A stretch of DNA of 64,000 nt from Candidatus Amunia macphersoniae (GTDB lineage: Bacteria; Chloroflexota; Dormibacteria; Aeolococcales; Aeolococcaceae): the NCBI GenBank assembly GCA_016464795.1, contig JAEKNN010000054.1, positions 53,940 through 117,939 on the forward strand, given 5' to 3'. Position 1 is the first letter of the stretch; each line of letters starts with the position of its first letter. Both the position numbers and the translations under genes were made by a program. Below, piece after piece: positions 55,232 through 64,000 of this stretch. The notes beneath the pieces are model-generated. The model made no database searches and was not told the DNA's origin. It saw only the letters and a program-made list of their open reading frames with translations.

Positions 55232-58200
55232 ATGGAGGCCGCGAACGTCGACGGTCGAGCGCGAGCCGCTGAGGGCGCCCGTGCACCTACTGGGGAGTCG
55301 TCAGCGGGGTACGGGCTGCAACTGCACCGGCCGGCACGTGTGTGGCCGGTGGGACCGCCGGACACTCCCATCGGGCTCGCGGCGCCACCCACACCACCTG
55401 AGGCAGAGGAAGGCGGGGCCTGGATGTCATTGCTGCCGATGGTGGGCAGCCTGTCGATCATCGCGTTCGCCTTCGTCGTGCGCTCGCTCGTGTACATCAT
55501 CGTCATCGCCGCGATGGTGCTGGCGATGGTGGCCGCCAGCCTCGGCACACGGGTGGTGCAGACCCGGTCGCGAGCACGTCGCTGGCAACTCGTACAGGCT
55601 CGTTACCGGCGCCACCTCGGCGACGTTGAAGCCAGGGCTGCGGCCGCGGCCGAGCTGCAGGGCGCCGGCCTGGCCGGTCTCTACCCGAACACCGCCGCGC
55701 TTCTCAGTCTGGTGCGCAGCGGTGACGGGGTATGGGAGCGACGGCCCACCGATCAGGACTTCGCCGCAGTGCGCCTCGGTCTCGGAGAGGTCGCGGCGAC
55801 CTGCCCGGTGGCGCCGGAGGCGCCAGTGACGCCGCTGGCACAGCCCGACCCAGAGCTGGCGGAGGCGGCCGAGGAGGTGACCAGACGGTACCGCTCACTC
55901 CCCGCGGCGCCGGTGATGCTGCCGCTGCGCAGGCTCGGCGTGCTCGCCGTCGTCGGCCCACGGCCCCGCGCTCGCGACCTGGTCGGCTCGTGGGTGGCCT
56001 CACTCGCGGCTGGGCATGCGCTCGGCGAGCTTCGACTGATCGGATACGTCCCCGTGGACTCCGAAGATGCCTGGGATTGGGTGAAATGGCTGCCGCACAC
56101 ACGCGACCCCCGAGGCGGCGACGACTTCGGCCGGGCGCGTCGCGCGTTCACCACCGACCTCGATGTCTTCGCGGAGCAGGTGCGCTTGCTGGTGCGCCCC
56201 AGGATGGAGGCGCGCCGCCGCGCCGGCGAGACCGGCGCCCTCGGCGGGGCAGGCCCGGTGCACGAGCACGTCGTGGTGGTGATTGACGGCTACGAGCCTG
56301 GCGGCCCGGTGGCGGCGATCCGGGACCTCGAGCCGCTGATGGCGGAAGCCGGCCTGATCGACGCGAGCGTCGTGGTTCTGGTCGACGAGGAGAATCAGGT
56401 TCCGGCGACCTGTGGCGCGCGGGTCGACCTCGGCGCCGTCGGGACCGCCTCCTACCGGGAGTCGGGACCAGGTGGGCACGCCCAGCAGGGGGTAGCCGTC
56501 GACGAGCTCGATCGCGCCGATGCCGAGGAGCTCGCTCGACTGCTAGCACCCCTCCAACTCGCCGATGGGCACACCGGCGGGGACCTGGTCGACAGCCTGC
56601 GCCTGGTGGAGCTGCTCGGCGTGGAGCACGCGGAGGCGTTCGACACGGCGACCGGCTGGCTGACCGTCCCGGCGGTCGTCGCCGGCCGGCGGGGGGAGCT
56701 GCTCCGGGTGCCAATCGGGCGTGCTGACGACGGGGAGCCGCTGGTCCTGGACCTCAAGGAAGCCGCCGCCGGGGGTGCAGGCCCGCACGGCATCCTGGTC
56801 GGTGCGACCGGTTCAGGGAAGAGCGAGCTGCTGCGGTCTCTGGTCATCGCGCTGGCGGCGCAGCACGATCCCGGGTTGCTCAACGTCGTCCTTGTCGACT
56901 TCAAAGGGGGAGCGGCATTCGCGGAACTGGCCGGCCTGCCGCATGTCTGCGGGCTGGTCACCAACCTGGCCGACGATCTCTCGCTCGTCGACCGCATGCA
57001 GCAGGCGCTGGCGGGAGAGCTGGAGCGGCGGCAGCAGCTGCTCAGCGACGTCGGCAACCTCGACTCGATCGGGGGCTATCACAACCTGCTCGCCGAGGGG
57101 GCTGACCTGCCAGCGCTGCCCTTCCTGGTTGTCGTCGTCGACGAGTTCGGCGAGCTGCTGGTCGCCCGCCCCGAGTTCCTCGACACCTTCATCGCGCTCG
57201 GTCGCCTGGGACGTTCGCTCGGGATCCACCTCCTGCTGGCCAGCCAGCGGCTCGATGAGGGACGCATTCGCGGGCTCGAACCTCACCTTCGCTACCGGAT
57301 CTGCCTCCGCACCAACACCTCGGGCGAGTCCTCGGCGGTCCTCGGCAGCCCGGCGGCGTTCCAGCTGCCCGCCATCCCCGGGCTCGGCTACCTGCAGGTC
57401 GACCGGGAGCTGACCCGCTTCAAGGTCGGCCTGGTCACCTTGCCATACCAGCGGCCTCAGCCACTCGATCACAGCCGCCTGATGACCGAGACGATGCGCC
57501 CCTTCACCCTCGGCAGCGCCTTCGCCGACGAGAAGCTCGCCTCCACCGACGACGGCCGAGGCGAGAGTGATCTGAACGTCCTGGTGGCTCGTCTTGCGGC
57601 AGCGGCCCACGGACGGGATGCTGCCCATCGTGTCTGGCTTGATCCGCTGCCCGACCAGCTGACGCTGGGGGACGTGCGGGCACGCTGTGACCGCGCTCGG
57701 GGGGCTGGCCGGGAGGGAGGTTCGATGCAGGCCGCGCTCGGCCTGGTCGATCTGCCACTGCGACAGGATCAGGCACCACTGGTCGTCGACCTCTCCGCGG
57801 GTGGCGGCAACCTGGCGGTCGCCGGTGCTCCCCGCACCGGCAAGTCGACGCTGCTCCGCACCCTTGTCGTCGACCTGGCGAGCCGCCATGGCCCCGACGA
57901 GGTGCAGTTCTACTGTCTGGACCTGGGAGGTGGCGGCCTCTTCACCCTTGCTGACCTTCCCCACGTCGGAGCCATGGTCGGACGCGGCGAGGTCGAGATG
58001 ACAGCTCGGCTGCTGCGCGAGATGCGGGCATTGATCGACGAGCGTGCCGCCGCCTTCCGAGACCAGGAGGTCACCTCGCTGGCCGATCACCGGCGCGCGC
58101 TCTCTGGGGCTGGTGGCCCGTCGGTGGGAGCGGCCGACGTCTTCCTTCTCGTCGACGGGATAGGACTGCTTCGCTCGACGATGCCGGAGGACGAGACGCT

Positions 58201-59416
58201 GGTGGGCGAGATCGCCTCCTCGGGGCTGCAGTACGGGGTCCACGTGGTGCTCGCGGCCAACCGCTGGCTGGACATCCGCCCCGCCCTGCTCGACGCCATC
58301 GGTACGCGCCTCGAATTCCACCTCGGCGAGGCCTCCGACTCCCAGGTCGGACGGGAGGCCGCCCGAGCAGTACCCGCGGACCGGCCGGGCCGCGGGCTGG
58401 TCCGCAGCGGCGACACCTTCCAGGCCGCTCTGCCGGTGACCGCCGATGCGGCATGGCCGGCGGGGGAACGGGCGGTGGTCGACGATCTCGCCCGGACCTG
58501 CCACAGCCGATATCCTGGTCTCCAGGCACCTCGGGTGACCGCGTTGCCCGCCACCGTCAGCCCCGGCGATGTCGATCGGCTGGCCACCGCAGCGGGGTCG
58601 ACAGCACCGGACCCCGCTGGCGGCTTCCTGCTCGGGGTGGCCGAGTTCCGCTCTCAGCCCGTCCAGATCGACCTGCTCGCCGCCGGCGCCCACCTGCTCG
58701 TCCTCGGCGACGGAGCATCGGGTCGCACCACGCTGCTGCGCCGCGCCCTGGCGCACCTGCTCGAGCGCCATGGCCGGGGACAGGTGGAGATCCACATCGT
58801 CGACCTCGCCCGGGGGCTGGTCGACCTCGCCGAGAGCCCGCAGGTCACTCACTACGCTGCCACCACCACTGCCGCGGAGAAGATCGCCATCGATCTCGCC
58901 GCCGAGATCAGCGCGCGAACACCCCCAGACGCGCTGACTCCCGCCCAGCTGCGCGGGGGCGGATGGTGGGACGGCCCGCAGCACTTCCTGGTGGTCGACG
59001 ACTACGACCTCACGCTGACGCAGGCGGGAGGCCCCCTCGGCGCTCTCGTCGACTGTCTTCCGCTGGCCCTCGACACCGGGCTGCACGTGCTCCTGACTCG
59101 CCGTGTCGCCGGAGCCTCCCGGACCGCCTTCGAACCGTTCACCCAACGCTTGCGGGAGCTGGGGCCTGTCGCCCTCCTGCTGTCGGGCGACGTGGCAGAG
59201 GGTCCGCTCGTCGGGGGTGTGACTGCCAGGCCGCAGCCTCCTGGCCGTGGCTACCTGGTGCGCCCGGGTCACGCGCCGATGTTGGTTCAGCTCTGCAACG
59301 AGCCAGGGCCGCCGCCCGCGGACGAGCTCCGCCGGACGGCGCCGGCTGACCAAGCGGTGCCCGGGGGAGCGCCCGCCGTGTCAACCTCGAGGCAAGCCGG
59401 CGTGGGGTTCGAATGA
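55232..59416 (+). CDS. EccC-type FtsK/SpoIIIE ATPase of type VII secretion
   Basis: 1394 residues from ATG 55232, a full EccC in one chain (mycobacterial versions may be split). Two membrane segments lie at about 66-105. Three ATPase domains follow. Domain 1 has a normal Walker A (GATGSGKS, 524-531) and Walker B (Asp637-Glu638). Domain 2 has GAPRTGKST (865-873) but Walker B reads DG (975-976). Domain 3 has GDGASGRTT (1159-1167) with Arg1165 in place of lysine, then VVDDYD (1256-1257). Domain 1 is thus the only canonical motor. Domain 3 probably binds the substrate signal without hydrolysis. Its stop overlaps the next gene by ATGA. Confidence 0.92.
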   Translation: MEAANVDGRARAAEGARAPTGESSAGYGLQLHRPARVWPVGPPDTPIGLAAPPTPPEAEEGGAWMSLLPMVGSLSIIAFAFVVRSLVYIIVIAAMVLAMVAASLGTRVVQTRSRARRWQLVQARYRRHLGDVEARAAAAAELQGAGLAGLYPNTAALLSLVRSGDGVWERRPTDQDFAAVRLGLGEVAATCPVAPEAPVTPLAQPDPELAEAAEEVTRRYRSLPAAPVMLPLRRLGVLAVVGPRPRARDLVGSWVASLAAGHALGELRLIGYVPVDSEDAWDWVKWLPHTRDPRGGDDFGRARRAFTTDLDVFAEQVRLLVRPRMEARRRAGETGALGGAGPVHEHVVVVIDGYEPGGPVAAIRDLEPLMAEAGLIDASVVVLVDEENQVPATCGARVDLGAVGTASYRESGPGGHAQQGVAVDELDRADAEELARLLAPLQLADGHTGGDLVDSLRLVELLGVEHAEAFDTATGWLTVPAVVAGRRGELLRVPIGRADDGEPLVLDLKEAAAGGAGPHGILVGATGSGKSELLRSLVIALAAQHDPGLLNVVLVDFKGGAAFAELAGLPHVCGLVTNLADDLSLVDRMQQALAGELERRQQLLSDVGNLDSIGGYHNLLAEGADLPALPFLVVVVDEFGELLVARPEFLDTFIALGRLGRSLGIHLLLASQRLDEGRIRGLEPHLRYRICLRTNTSGESSAVLGSPAAFQLPAIPGLGYLQVDRELTRFKVGLVTLPYQRPQPLDHSRLMTETMRPFTLGSAFADEKLASTDDGRGESDLNVLVARLAAAAHGRDAAHRVWLDPLPDQLTLGDVRARCDRARGAGREGGSMQAALGLVDLPLRQDQAPLVVDLSAGGGNLAVAGAPRTGKSTLLRTLVVDLASRHGPDEVQFYCLDLGGGGLFTLADLPHVGAMVGRGEVEMTARLLREMRALIDERAAAFRDQEVTSLADHRRALSGAGGPSVGAADVFLLVDGIGLLRSTMPEDETLVGEIASSGLQYGVHVVLAANRWLDIRPALLDAIGTRLEFHLGEASDSQVGREAARAVPADRPGRGLVRSGDTFQAALPVTADAAWPAGERAVVDDLARTCHSRYPGLQAPRVTALPATVSPGDVDRLATAAGSTAPDPAGGFLLGVAEFRSQPVQIDLLAAGAHLLVLGDGASGRTTLLRRALAHLLERHGRGQVEIHIVDLARGLVDLAESPQVTHYAATTTAAEKIAIDLAAEISARTPPDALTPAQLRGGGWWDGPQHFLVVDDYDLTLTQAGGPLGALVDCLPLALDTGLHVLLTRRVAGASRTAFEPFTQRLRELGPVALLLSGDVAEGPLVGGVTARPQPPGRGYLVRPGHAPMLVQLCNEPGPPPADELRRTAPADQAVPGGAPAVSTSRQAGVGFE

Positions 59417-59742
59417 GACAGTCCCGCGTCGTCCTGGTCACGTTCACCGGCCCGCGAGGCGATGTGGACGTGGCTGCCAGGGCGGACGTGCCGATCCGCG
59501 AGCTTCTCCCATCGATCATCGGAGCTGTGGGCGACCCGGTTGGCGACCCCAGCCCGGGCGCTGCTGCCAGTGAGGTCGACAAGGACCCGGTGTCTGAACA
59601 GGGGTCGTCGGTTCAGCATCTCCTCGATGCCACCCTGGCGGAGGCCGGGGTCGTCGACGGCATGATCCTCCGCGTCGTCGCCGTCAGCGACCCCGCGCCG
59701 CCGCTCGCCGTCGTCGACGCAGCTGGAACCGCGCCACCATGA
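59413..59742 (+). CDS. Stand-alone ubiquitin-like (YukD/EccD head) protein
   Basis: 109 residues. RVVLVTFTGPRGDVDVAARA and the ending VVDGMILRVVAVSDPAPP match the first and last strands of the ubiquitin-like head of EccD/YukD. No membrane segments follow, unlike EccD, so this is a soluble YukD-type protein. An acidic linker (residues about 45-65) interrupts the fold. It overlaps eccC and the SAF gene by ATGA-type overlaps. Confidence 0.68.
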   Translation: MRQSRVVLVTFTGPRGDVDVAARADVPIRELLPSIIGAVGDPVGDPSPGAAASEVDKDPVSEQGSSVQHLLDATLAEAGVVDGMILRVVAVSDPAPPLAVVDAAGTAPP

Positions 59743-60479
59743 CCCAGCACGGGGGCCCTCCCCCGGGGCCAGCGACAACCGAGCCCCGCCGAGGGCGGTT
59801 CGGCCTCGCCACGCCCGGCGCCGCCGGAGCGACGGTGGGGAATGGAGGACCCCGGTCCGATGAGCCGCCAAAGCGCGGCCGCCGGCGCGCCTGGCTGGTG
59901 GCGTTGGTGGTGGTCGTGGCCGCGATGGTCTTCGGCGCTGCGGGAGTGGTGACCGGCCGCGTCACGGCCGACCATGGTCCGGCAACCGTCGATGTCGTCG
60001 CTCTGACGACGGCTGTCCCAGCGTTCTCGTCACTTCGAGCAGACCAATTGCGTGTGGTGACCATCCTGCAGACCAGCAGCGTCAACGGGCTCGTCCCGGC
60101 AACGGGGAAGACGAGCGTGGTCGGACGCATCGCGCGAATCGATCTGCCGCCCGGCGCCCTGTTGCGGTCGGCGGAGCTGGCGCCGGCAGGCTCGCCGTGG
60201 CCCCGGGCCGGGCAGGCACTGGTCGGTCTTGCCCTCAAGCCCGGGCAGATCCCTGCCGAGGGGGTCAACGTCGGTGACGTGGTGGCTGCCGTCGCCGTCC
60301 CACCTGGTCAGCAGGGGCAGGTGGTGCCGGTCATGGTCGTTCCCCGGGCGCGGGTGTGGGCGGTGGCCGCGAATCCACAGAACGTCGTCTCGGTGACCCT
60401 GCTGGTGACCCAGGCAGAGGCGGCGCCGCTCGCCGGCTACGCCGATCTCGGTACGGTCAGCCTGATCCGTCTCGCCTGA
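59739..60479 (+). CDS. Membrane-anchored SAF-domain protein
   Basis: 246 residues. A Pro/Gly-rich cytoplasmic region of 50 residues is followed by one membrane segment (AWLVALVVVVAAMVFGAAGV) and an exterior SAF/CpaB-like domain (VPAFSSLRADQLRVVTILQ, then LPPGALLRSAEL and GQALVGLALKPGQIPAEGVN). SAF domains occur in CpaB of pilus systems. Here it ends the secretion operon, so it may form the exterior part of the channel in place of EccB (inference). Confidence 0.75.
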   Translation: MTQHGGPPPGPATTEPRRGRFGLATPGAAGATVGNGGPRSDEPPKRGRRRAWLVALVVVVAAMVFGAAGVVTGRVTADHGPATVDVVALTTAVPAFSSLRADQLRVVTILQTSSVNGLVPATGKTSVVGRIARIDLPPGALLRSAELAPAGSPWPRAGQALVGLALKPGQIPAEGVNVGDVVAAVAVPPGQQGQVVPVMVVPRARVWAVAANPQNVVSVTLLVTQAEAAPLAGYADLGTVSLIRLA

Positions 60480-60611
60480 GCTCCGCAAGCGTGGCGCCAT
60501 TGCTGGCGCCCATGCCCGGAACCGTCAGGCGTGGGCACGGGACCGTGCTCTCGCCTGAGCGGCGTGCTCCATACTGGATAGCCAAGCAACATTCCTTTGA
60601 GGAGGAGCGAC

Positions 60612-62282
60612 ATGAGCGAGAGTCGCCGCACCCTGACCACCCGGCAGGGACACCCGGTGTCCAACAACCAGAGCGAGCGCACCATCGGCCCCCGCGGCCC
60701 TGCGACGCTCGAGAACTATCAGTTCCTGGAGAAGATCAGCCACTTCGACCGCGAGCGCATCCCCGAGCGCGTCGTCCACGCCCGCGGCACCGTCGCGCAC
60801 GGGTTCTTCGAGGCCTATGGCAAGATCGGAGACGAGCCGGCGTCGAAGTACACCCGGGCGAAGCTGTTCGCGGAGAAGGGCAAGCGCACTCCGCTGAGCA
60901 TCAGATTCTCGACGGTCGCGGGCGGCCGCGACTCCTCCGAGGTGGCCCGCGATCCACGCGGCTTCGCTGTCAAGTTCCGCACCGAGGACGGCAACTGGGA
61001 CCTGGTCGGCAACAACCTCCCGGTGTTCTTCATCCGTGACGCCATCAAGTTCCCTGACTTCATCCACTCGCAGAAGCCCGATCCGGTGAGCTTCTATCGC
61101 CAGGACCCCAATCGGGTCTTCGACTTCATCGCAGCGACACCCGAGGCGCTGCACATGATCATGTTCGTCTTCAGCCCGCGTGGCATCCCGTCGAACTACC
61201 GCCACCAGCAGGGTTTCGGGGTGAATACCTACCGCATGGTCAACGCGGCCGGTGACTCGGTGCTGGTCAAGTACCACTGGCATCCCAAGCAGGGTGTCGA
61301 ATCGATGACAGCCACGCAGGCGGCCTTCGTTCAGGGGACGGAGCTCGGCAGCGCCACGCTGGATCTTCGCGCTGCCATCGAGCGGGGCGACCATCCGCAG
61401 TGGGAGATGCTCGTGCAGATCATCAGCGATGACGAGCATCCCGAATTGGACTTCGATCCCCTCGATGACACCAAGGTGTGGCCGGAGGACCAATTCCCGC
61501 TGCGCCCCGTCGGACGGATGGTTCTCGACCGAGCGATCGTCGACAACTTCACCGAGAACGAGCAGATCGCGTTCGGCACCGGTGTCCTGGTGGACGGCCT
61601 CGAGTTCTCGGACGACAAGATGCTGGTGGGGCGCACCTTCTCGTACTCGGACACGCAGCGCTACCGGGTGGGAACGAACTACCTGCAACTCGCGATCAAC
61701 CACCCCGCTGAGGGCGTGGAGGTCAACACCAACCAGCGTGACGGGCAGATGGCCTACGGCGTCGACGGTCACACCGATCCCCACGTCAACTACGAGCCGT
61801 CGCTCACCGGTGGGTTGGCGGAGGCGGAGCAGCACGGTGGCGGGGACGTTGGCCCCGTGATCAGCGGTCGGCTGACCCGCGCCCAGATCCCCCGTCAGAA
61901 CGACTACCAGCAGGCCGCCGACCGCTGGCAGACGATCGAGCAATGGGAGCGCGATGACCTCGTCGCCAACCTCTCGGACGCCCTCGGACAGTGCACGCGG
62001 ATGATCCAGGAACGGATGGTCTGGCATCTCCTGCTGATCGACGACGAGCTGGGGACGGCCGTGGCCGACGCTGTGGAGGTCTCGCTCGACGCCGTGCGCA
62101 AGCTCGAGCCACTGTCAACCCAGGAGCTCACAGCTGAGGATCACCGCCGGCTCGGCGAGCTGGGCAAGGCTGGCCCGCGGCCCCTGACCACTCGTGCTGT
62201 GACGGGCTCGGTGCCCAACAGTCGGGCCGAGGTGCCGGAGCTCACGGCCACCGATGCGCGGGAGAAGGCCGGGCGACGCTGA
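60612..62282 (+). CDS. katA: Monofunctional haem catalase
   Basis: 556 residues from ATG 60612 with GGAGGAG ribosome site. Distal site residues are in [19 protein letters not shown] (His) and [11 protein letters not shown] and [16 protein letters not shown] (Asn); the haem-ligand tyrosine is in [17 protein letters not shown]. The C-terminus adds about 50 residues after the usual catalase core. It decomposes H2O2. CATACT at 60570-60575 is a possible -10. No regulator is adjacent. Confidence 0.95.
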   Translation: MSESRRTLTTRQGHPVSNNQSERTIGPRGPATLENYQFLEKISHFDRERIPERVVHARGTVAHGFFEAYGKIGDEPASKYTRAKLFAEKGKRTPLSIRFSTVAGGRDSSEVARDPRGFAVKFRTEDGNWDLVGNNLPVFFIRDAIKFPDFIHSQKPDPVSFYRQDPNRVFDFIAATPEALHMIMFVFSPRGIPSNYRHQQGFGVNTYRMVNAAGDSVLVKYHWHPKQGVESMTATQAAFVQGTELGSATLDLRAAIERGDHPQWEMLVQIISDDEHPELDFDPLDDTKVWPEDQFPLRPVGRMVLDRAIVDNFTENEQIAFGTGVLVDGLEFSDDKMLVGRTFSYSDTQRYRVGTNYLQLAINHPAEGVEVNTNQRDGQMAYGVDGHTDPHVNYEPSLTGGLAEAEQHGGGDVGPVISGRLTRAQIPRQNDYQQAADRWQTIEQWERDDLVANLSDALGQCTRMIQERMVWHLLLIDDELGTAVADAVEVSLDAVRKLEPLSTQELTAEDHRRLGELGKAGPRPLTTRAVTGSVPNSRAEVPELTATDAREKAGRR

Positions 62283-62432
62283 CCTCACTGGGGCTGGGCA
62301 CCGACGGTCGGTCCCACCCCCGGCTCGGCATCTGATAACGCCTGCCGGCCAGCCGAACGCATCAAGCGCGTCGCCGTTGCGACTCCGTGGCGGTAGTTTG
62401 TGCCATCATCAGCCTAAACAAGGAGGTAGATG

Positions 62433-63161
62433 ATGCCCCGCGGAGCGCAGGCCGCGATTGAGGTGGGAGTGGCCATATTCGGCTTCGACGCCAATCCCAG
62501 CGTCGCCTCCAGCCGCGCCCTCCACGTGCTCACGGTGCATCGCAGCCTACCCCGAGGGGAAGTCGGGACTCGCGAGCGGTTTCCCGTCGCAGCAGCCCGG
62601 GTCGCTGCGGAAGCCGGCGTCGACGTCGCCGGTCGACGAGCCGGACGGAGCGACCGGCTCCATCTGGTGGGCCTCGATGATGAGCCGGGGCGCGGCCCGC
62701 GCACAGTCACCGCCTGGTACTACGCCACCGCGCCTCTGGTCGACTTCGACGGCGCCGGGGCGTGGTCAGTGGCGGGGCGCGGACTGCGGTTGGGGGCGGG
62801 GGATGCGGCGGCCCTGCGCCAGGCGACTGACCGCCTCAGGCAGGACAGCCGTCTGATAGGGGGCGCTGCCTCGCTCCTTGGCGACGTTTTCACTGGGGAC
62901 GATCTGCTCCGCGTTCACGTGGCGCTGCACGGAGGCCCGGAGGGCAGCGACAGAACCTTTCGGCGGCGCATCCAGGAGTTGAGGGACGGGGCTCTGCTGC
63001 GTCCGGTGCCTGAGCGTGAGGTCGCCGCCCTGCGGGCGCGAGTCCCACGTTTTCGCTCCCCACCTGGGACCGGCGGGCGCCCGCCGGAGCTGTTCCGTTA
63101 CGCCGGCACCGGGGTCGAGAACGAACAGCTTGTGGCCTTGCGGGCCCGCCGAAGCGCCTGA
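62433..63161 (+). CDS. NrtR-like Nudix-related transcriptional regulator
   Basis: 242 residues from ATG 62433 with AGGAGGT five bases upstream (ATG 62430 is too close to it). The N-terminal 150 residues look like a Nudix fold (VGVAIFGFDANPS and LHVLTVHRSLPRGEV) but the catalytic Nudix box is not recognisable. The C-terminal winged helix LRVHVALHGGPEGSDRTFRR resembles NrtR, which senses ADP-ribose and represses NAD genes. Target unknown; no NAD gene is in the window. Confidence 0.68.
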   Translation: MPRGAQAAIEVGVAIFGFDANPSVASSRALHVLTVHRSLPRGEVGTRERFPVAAARVAAEAGVDVAGRRAGRSDRLHLVGLDDEPGRGPRTVTAWYYATAPLVDFDGAGAWSVAGRGLRLGAGDAAALRQATDRLRQDSRLIGGAASLLGDVFTGDDLLRVHVALHGGPEGSDRTFRRRIQELRDGALLRPVPEREVAALRARVPRFRSPPGTGGRPPELFRYAGTGVENEQLVALRARRSA

Positions 63162-63234
63162 GCGTCAGCCTCTCCGACCGTCGACCCATCGACCCGCACC
63201 GCCGCCCGCCAGGTGCGCTGCGCCACCGCCCTCA

Positions 63235-63870
63235 TCAGCGATCGTCGGACGGAAGTGCCTGCAAGCCTCGGAAGATGCGCATCGCCTCAGCCTCAGCGCC
63301 GAGGAATGTGGGTTCGACGATGCGGATGTCGTGGACGATGAAGCTCCAGCCGCCACCGCGGACGTCGTCACCCAGCGCCTGGCCGAACGCCGAGCCCGGG
63401 GGCCGCGGAGGGATCATCTCCATGCGCGAACCGTCCGGCATGCGGCGGAAGATGGCGCGGCGCACCAGGATGCTCTCCAGTGGGGCACCATTGCGCAGGC
63501 GTCCGCGGGCCAGTTCCACGCGTCGCAACTTGGCGATCGGGTTGTCGGGGTCGCGCACCTCGATGTCAACGTCGAGCCCGGCGGAGATGTCACGAGCGAT
63601 GAAGGTGAGGGCGAGGGCATCCGCCTCGTCTCCGGCGATTCGCACGAAGGTCGCCGCGCAGAGGGGGCGGTCATCCCCGCTACGCCGCGTCTGCTGCAGC
63701 GCCTGGTCGAAGAACAGCTGAGCGAGCAGGTCACGCGACGCGGCATCAGCAAGCCAGGGAGTGCCGTCGCGCCACTCGCGTCCCTCGACCAGCTCGCTGA
63801 AACGATGCTGGACGCGATCGGCCATGTCGGGGCCCACATTCCACACGCGCAACTGGATGATCCGAGCCAT
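63235..63870 (-). CDS. Hypothetical protein with leaderless start
   Basis: 211 residues from ATG 63870, chosen because a perfect TACAAT (63882-63877 on the minus strand) ends six bases upstream; the frame extends to 63903. The protein is soluble with mixed fold (MARIIQLRVWNVGPDMADRV, later GWSFIVHDIRIVEPTFLG). No family recognised. Convergent with the NrtR-like gene. Confidence 0.65.
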   Translation of the reverse strand: MARIIQLRVWNVGPDMADRVQHRFSELVEGREWRDGTPWLADAASRDLLAQLFFDQALQQTRRSGDDRPLCAATFVRIAGDEADALALTFIARDISAGLDVDIEVRDPDNPIAKLRRVELARGRLRNGAPLESILVRRAIFRRMPDGSRMEMIPPRPPGSAFGQALGDDVRGGGWSFIVHDIRIVEPTFLGAEAEAMRIFRGLQALPSDDR

Positions 63871-63934
63871 CCCCCGATTGTAGGAGGGGAGTGCCCAGCT
63901 CACCTGCCGGGCGGAGGGACCCGCGGGTCCCGGC

Positions 63935-63940
63935 TACACT
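63935..63940 (+). promoter_or_regulatory. tRNA-Phe -10 element
   Basis: TACACT ends ten bases before the tRNA-Phe 5' end, an appropriate distance for initiation just upstream of the mature tRNA. Confidence 0.45.
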
Positions 63941-63950
63941 ACCGCCTCGC

Positions 63951-64000
63951 GCCGAGGTAGCTCAGTTGGTAGAGCACAGGTCTGAAAAACCTGGTGTCGA
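63951..64000 (+). tRNA. tRNA-Phe (anticodon GAA), 3' end beyond the window
   Basis: The 5' part folds: acceptor strand GCCGAGG, D-arm GCTC/GAGC, anticodon stem CAGGT/ACCTG and loop CTGAAAA with anticodon GAA. The T-arm and acceptor 3' strand lie past base 64000. Confidence 0.93.

Noticed and set aside
56813..59353. 846-codon minus-strand frame
   Set aside because: Antisense shadow of eccC; such long frames are expected from GC-rich codon usage.
59739..60479. SAF-domain protein as an EccB homologue
   Set aside because: It has one membrane segment like EccB but the exterior domain reads as SAF/CpaB and is far too short for EccB.

Overview
The window is GC-rich, densely coded bacterial chromosome with no plasmid, phage or insertion-sequence genes. 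Several signs point to a Terrabacteria lineage near Actinomycetota, Chloroflexota or Candidatus Dormibacterota: ESX-type WXG100 and EccC genes, two proteins resembling the mycothiol-dependent reductase Rv2466c, a DUF664-type DinB protein, many apparently leaderless transcripts, and a SecA with an insertion of the kind I associate with Chloroflexota. The lineage is inference; no rRNA is present.

Layout. 1-12.3 kb is a catabolic cluster: a MmgE/PrpD gene cut by the left edge, a five-gene branched-chain-type ABC importer (livJHMGF order), a divergent GntR/FCD regulator with a palindrome over the importer promoter, then MaoC hydratase, acyl-CoA dehydrogenase and class III CoA-transferase, and two more MmgE/PrpD genes in tandem, closed by a perfect hairpin. 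12.3-19.9 kb holds mixed single genes: zinc ribbon, two DsbA-fold proteins, GNAT, lipoprotein, CDF exporter, DUF192, YjbQ, AlkZ-like glycosylase, ComF. 19.9-29.4 kb is core machinery: secA, prfB with its programmed frameshift, ftsE-ftsX-M23 activator-S41 protease. 29.4-34.9 kb carries a 2-oxoacid dehydrogenase operon (E3, E1 alpha, E1 beta, E2). 35-42.7 kb is a loose region of small secreted or membrane proteins, an AAC(3)-like acetyltransferase, and three genes that look frameshifted (a lipoprotein, a SnoaL-like protein, an ECF sigma factor). 42.8-49.5 kb has HtrA protease, pruA, lipA-lipB, rpiA and tRNA-Val.

49.6-60.5 kb is the most interesting part: a single-strand, tightly overlapping type VII secretion-like locus. 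It runs promoter, WXG100 protein, EspC-like protein, a WXG-headed protein with a glycine-zipper tail, a membrane protein, an LpqN/DcrB-like protein, an unrecognised protein in the EspG position, a ubiquitin-like/MinD ATPase fusion, a three-domain EccC ATPase, a stand-alone ubiquitin-like protein, and a SAF-domain membrane protein. No EccB, multi-spanning EccD, EccE or mycosin is visible, so the secretion channel differs from the mycobacterial one or is completed elsewhere. The window ends with a catalase, an NrtR-like regulator, an unknown protein and the 5' part of tRNA-Phe.

A recurring feature is a -10-like hexamer ending 6-7 bases before the start codon, which predicts leaderless mRNAs and corrects several start sites. 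How the genes work together: the lipA/lipB products would lipoylate the E2 of the dehydrogenase operon, FtsEX would activate the adjacent M23 hydrolase at the septum, and the liv importer plus CoA-transferase, dehydrogenase, hydratase and MmgE/PrpD enzymes fit uptake and breakdown of a small branched carboxylic acid.
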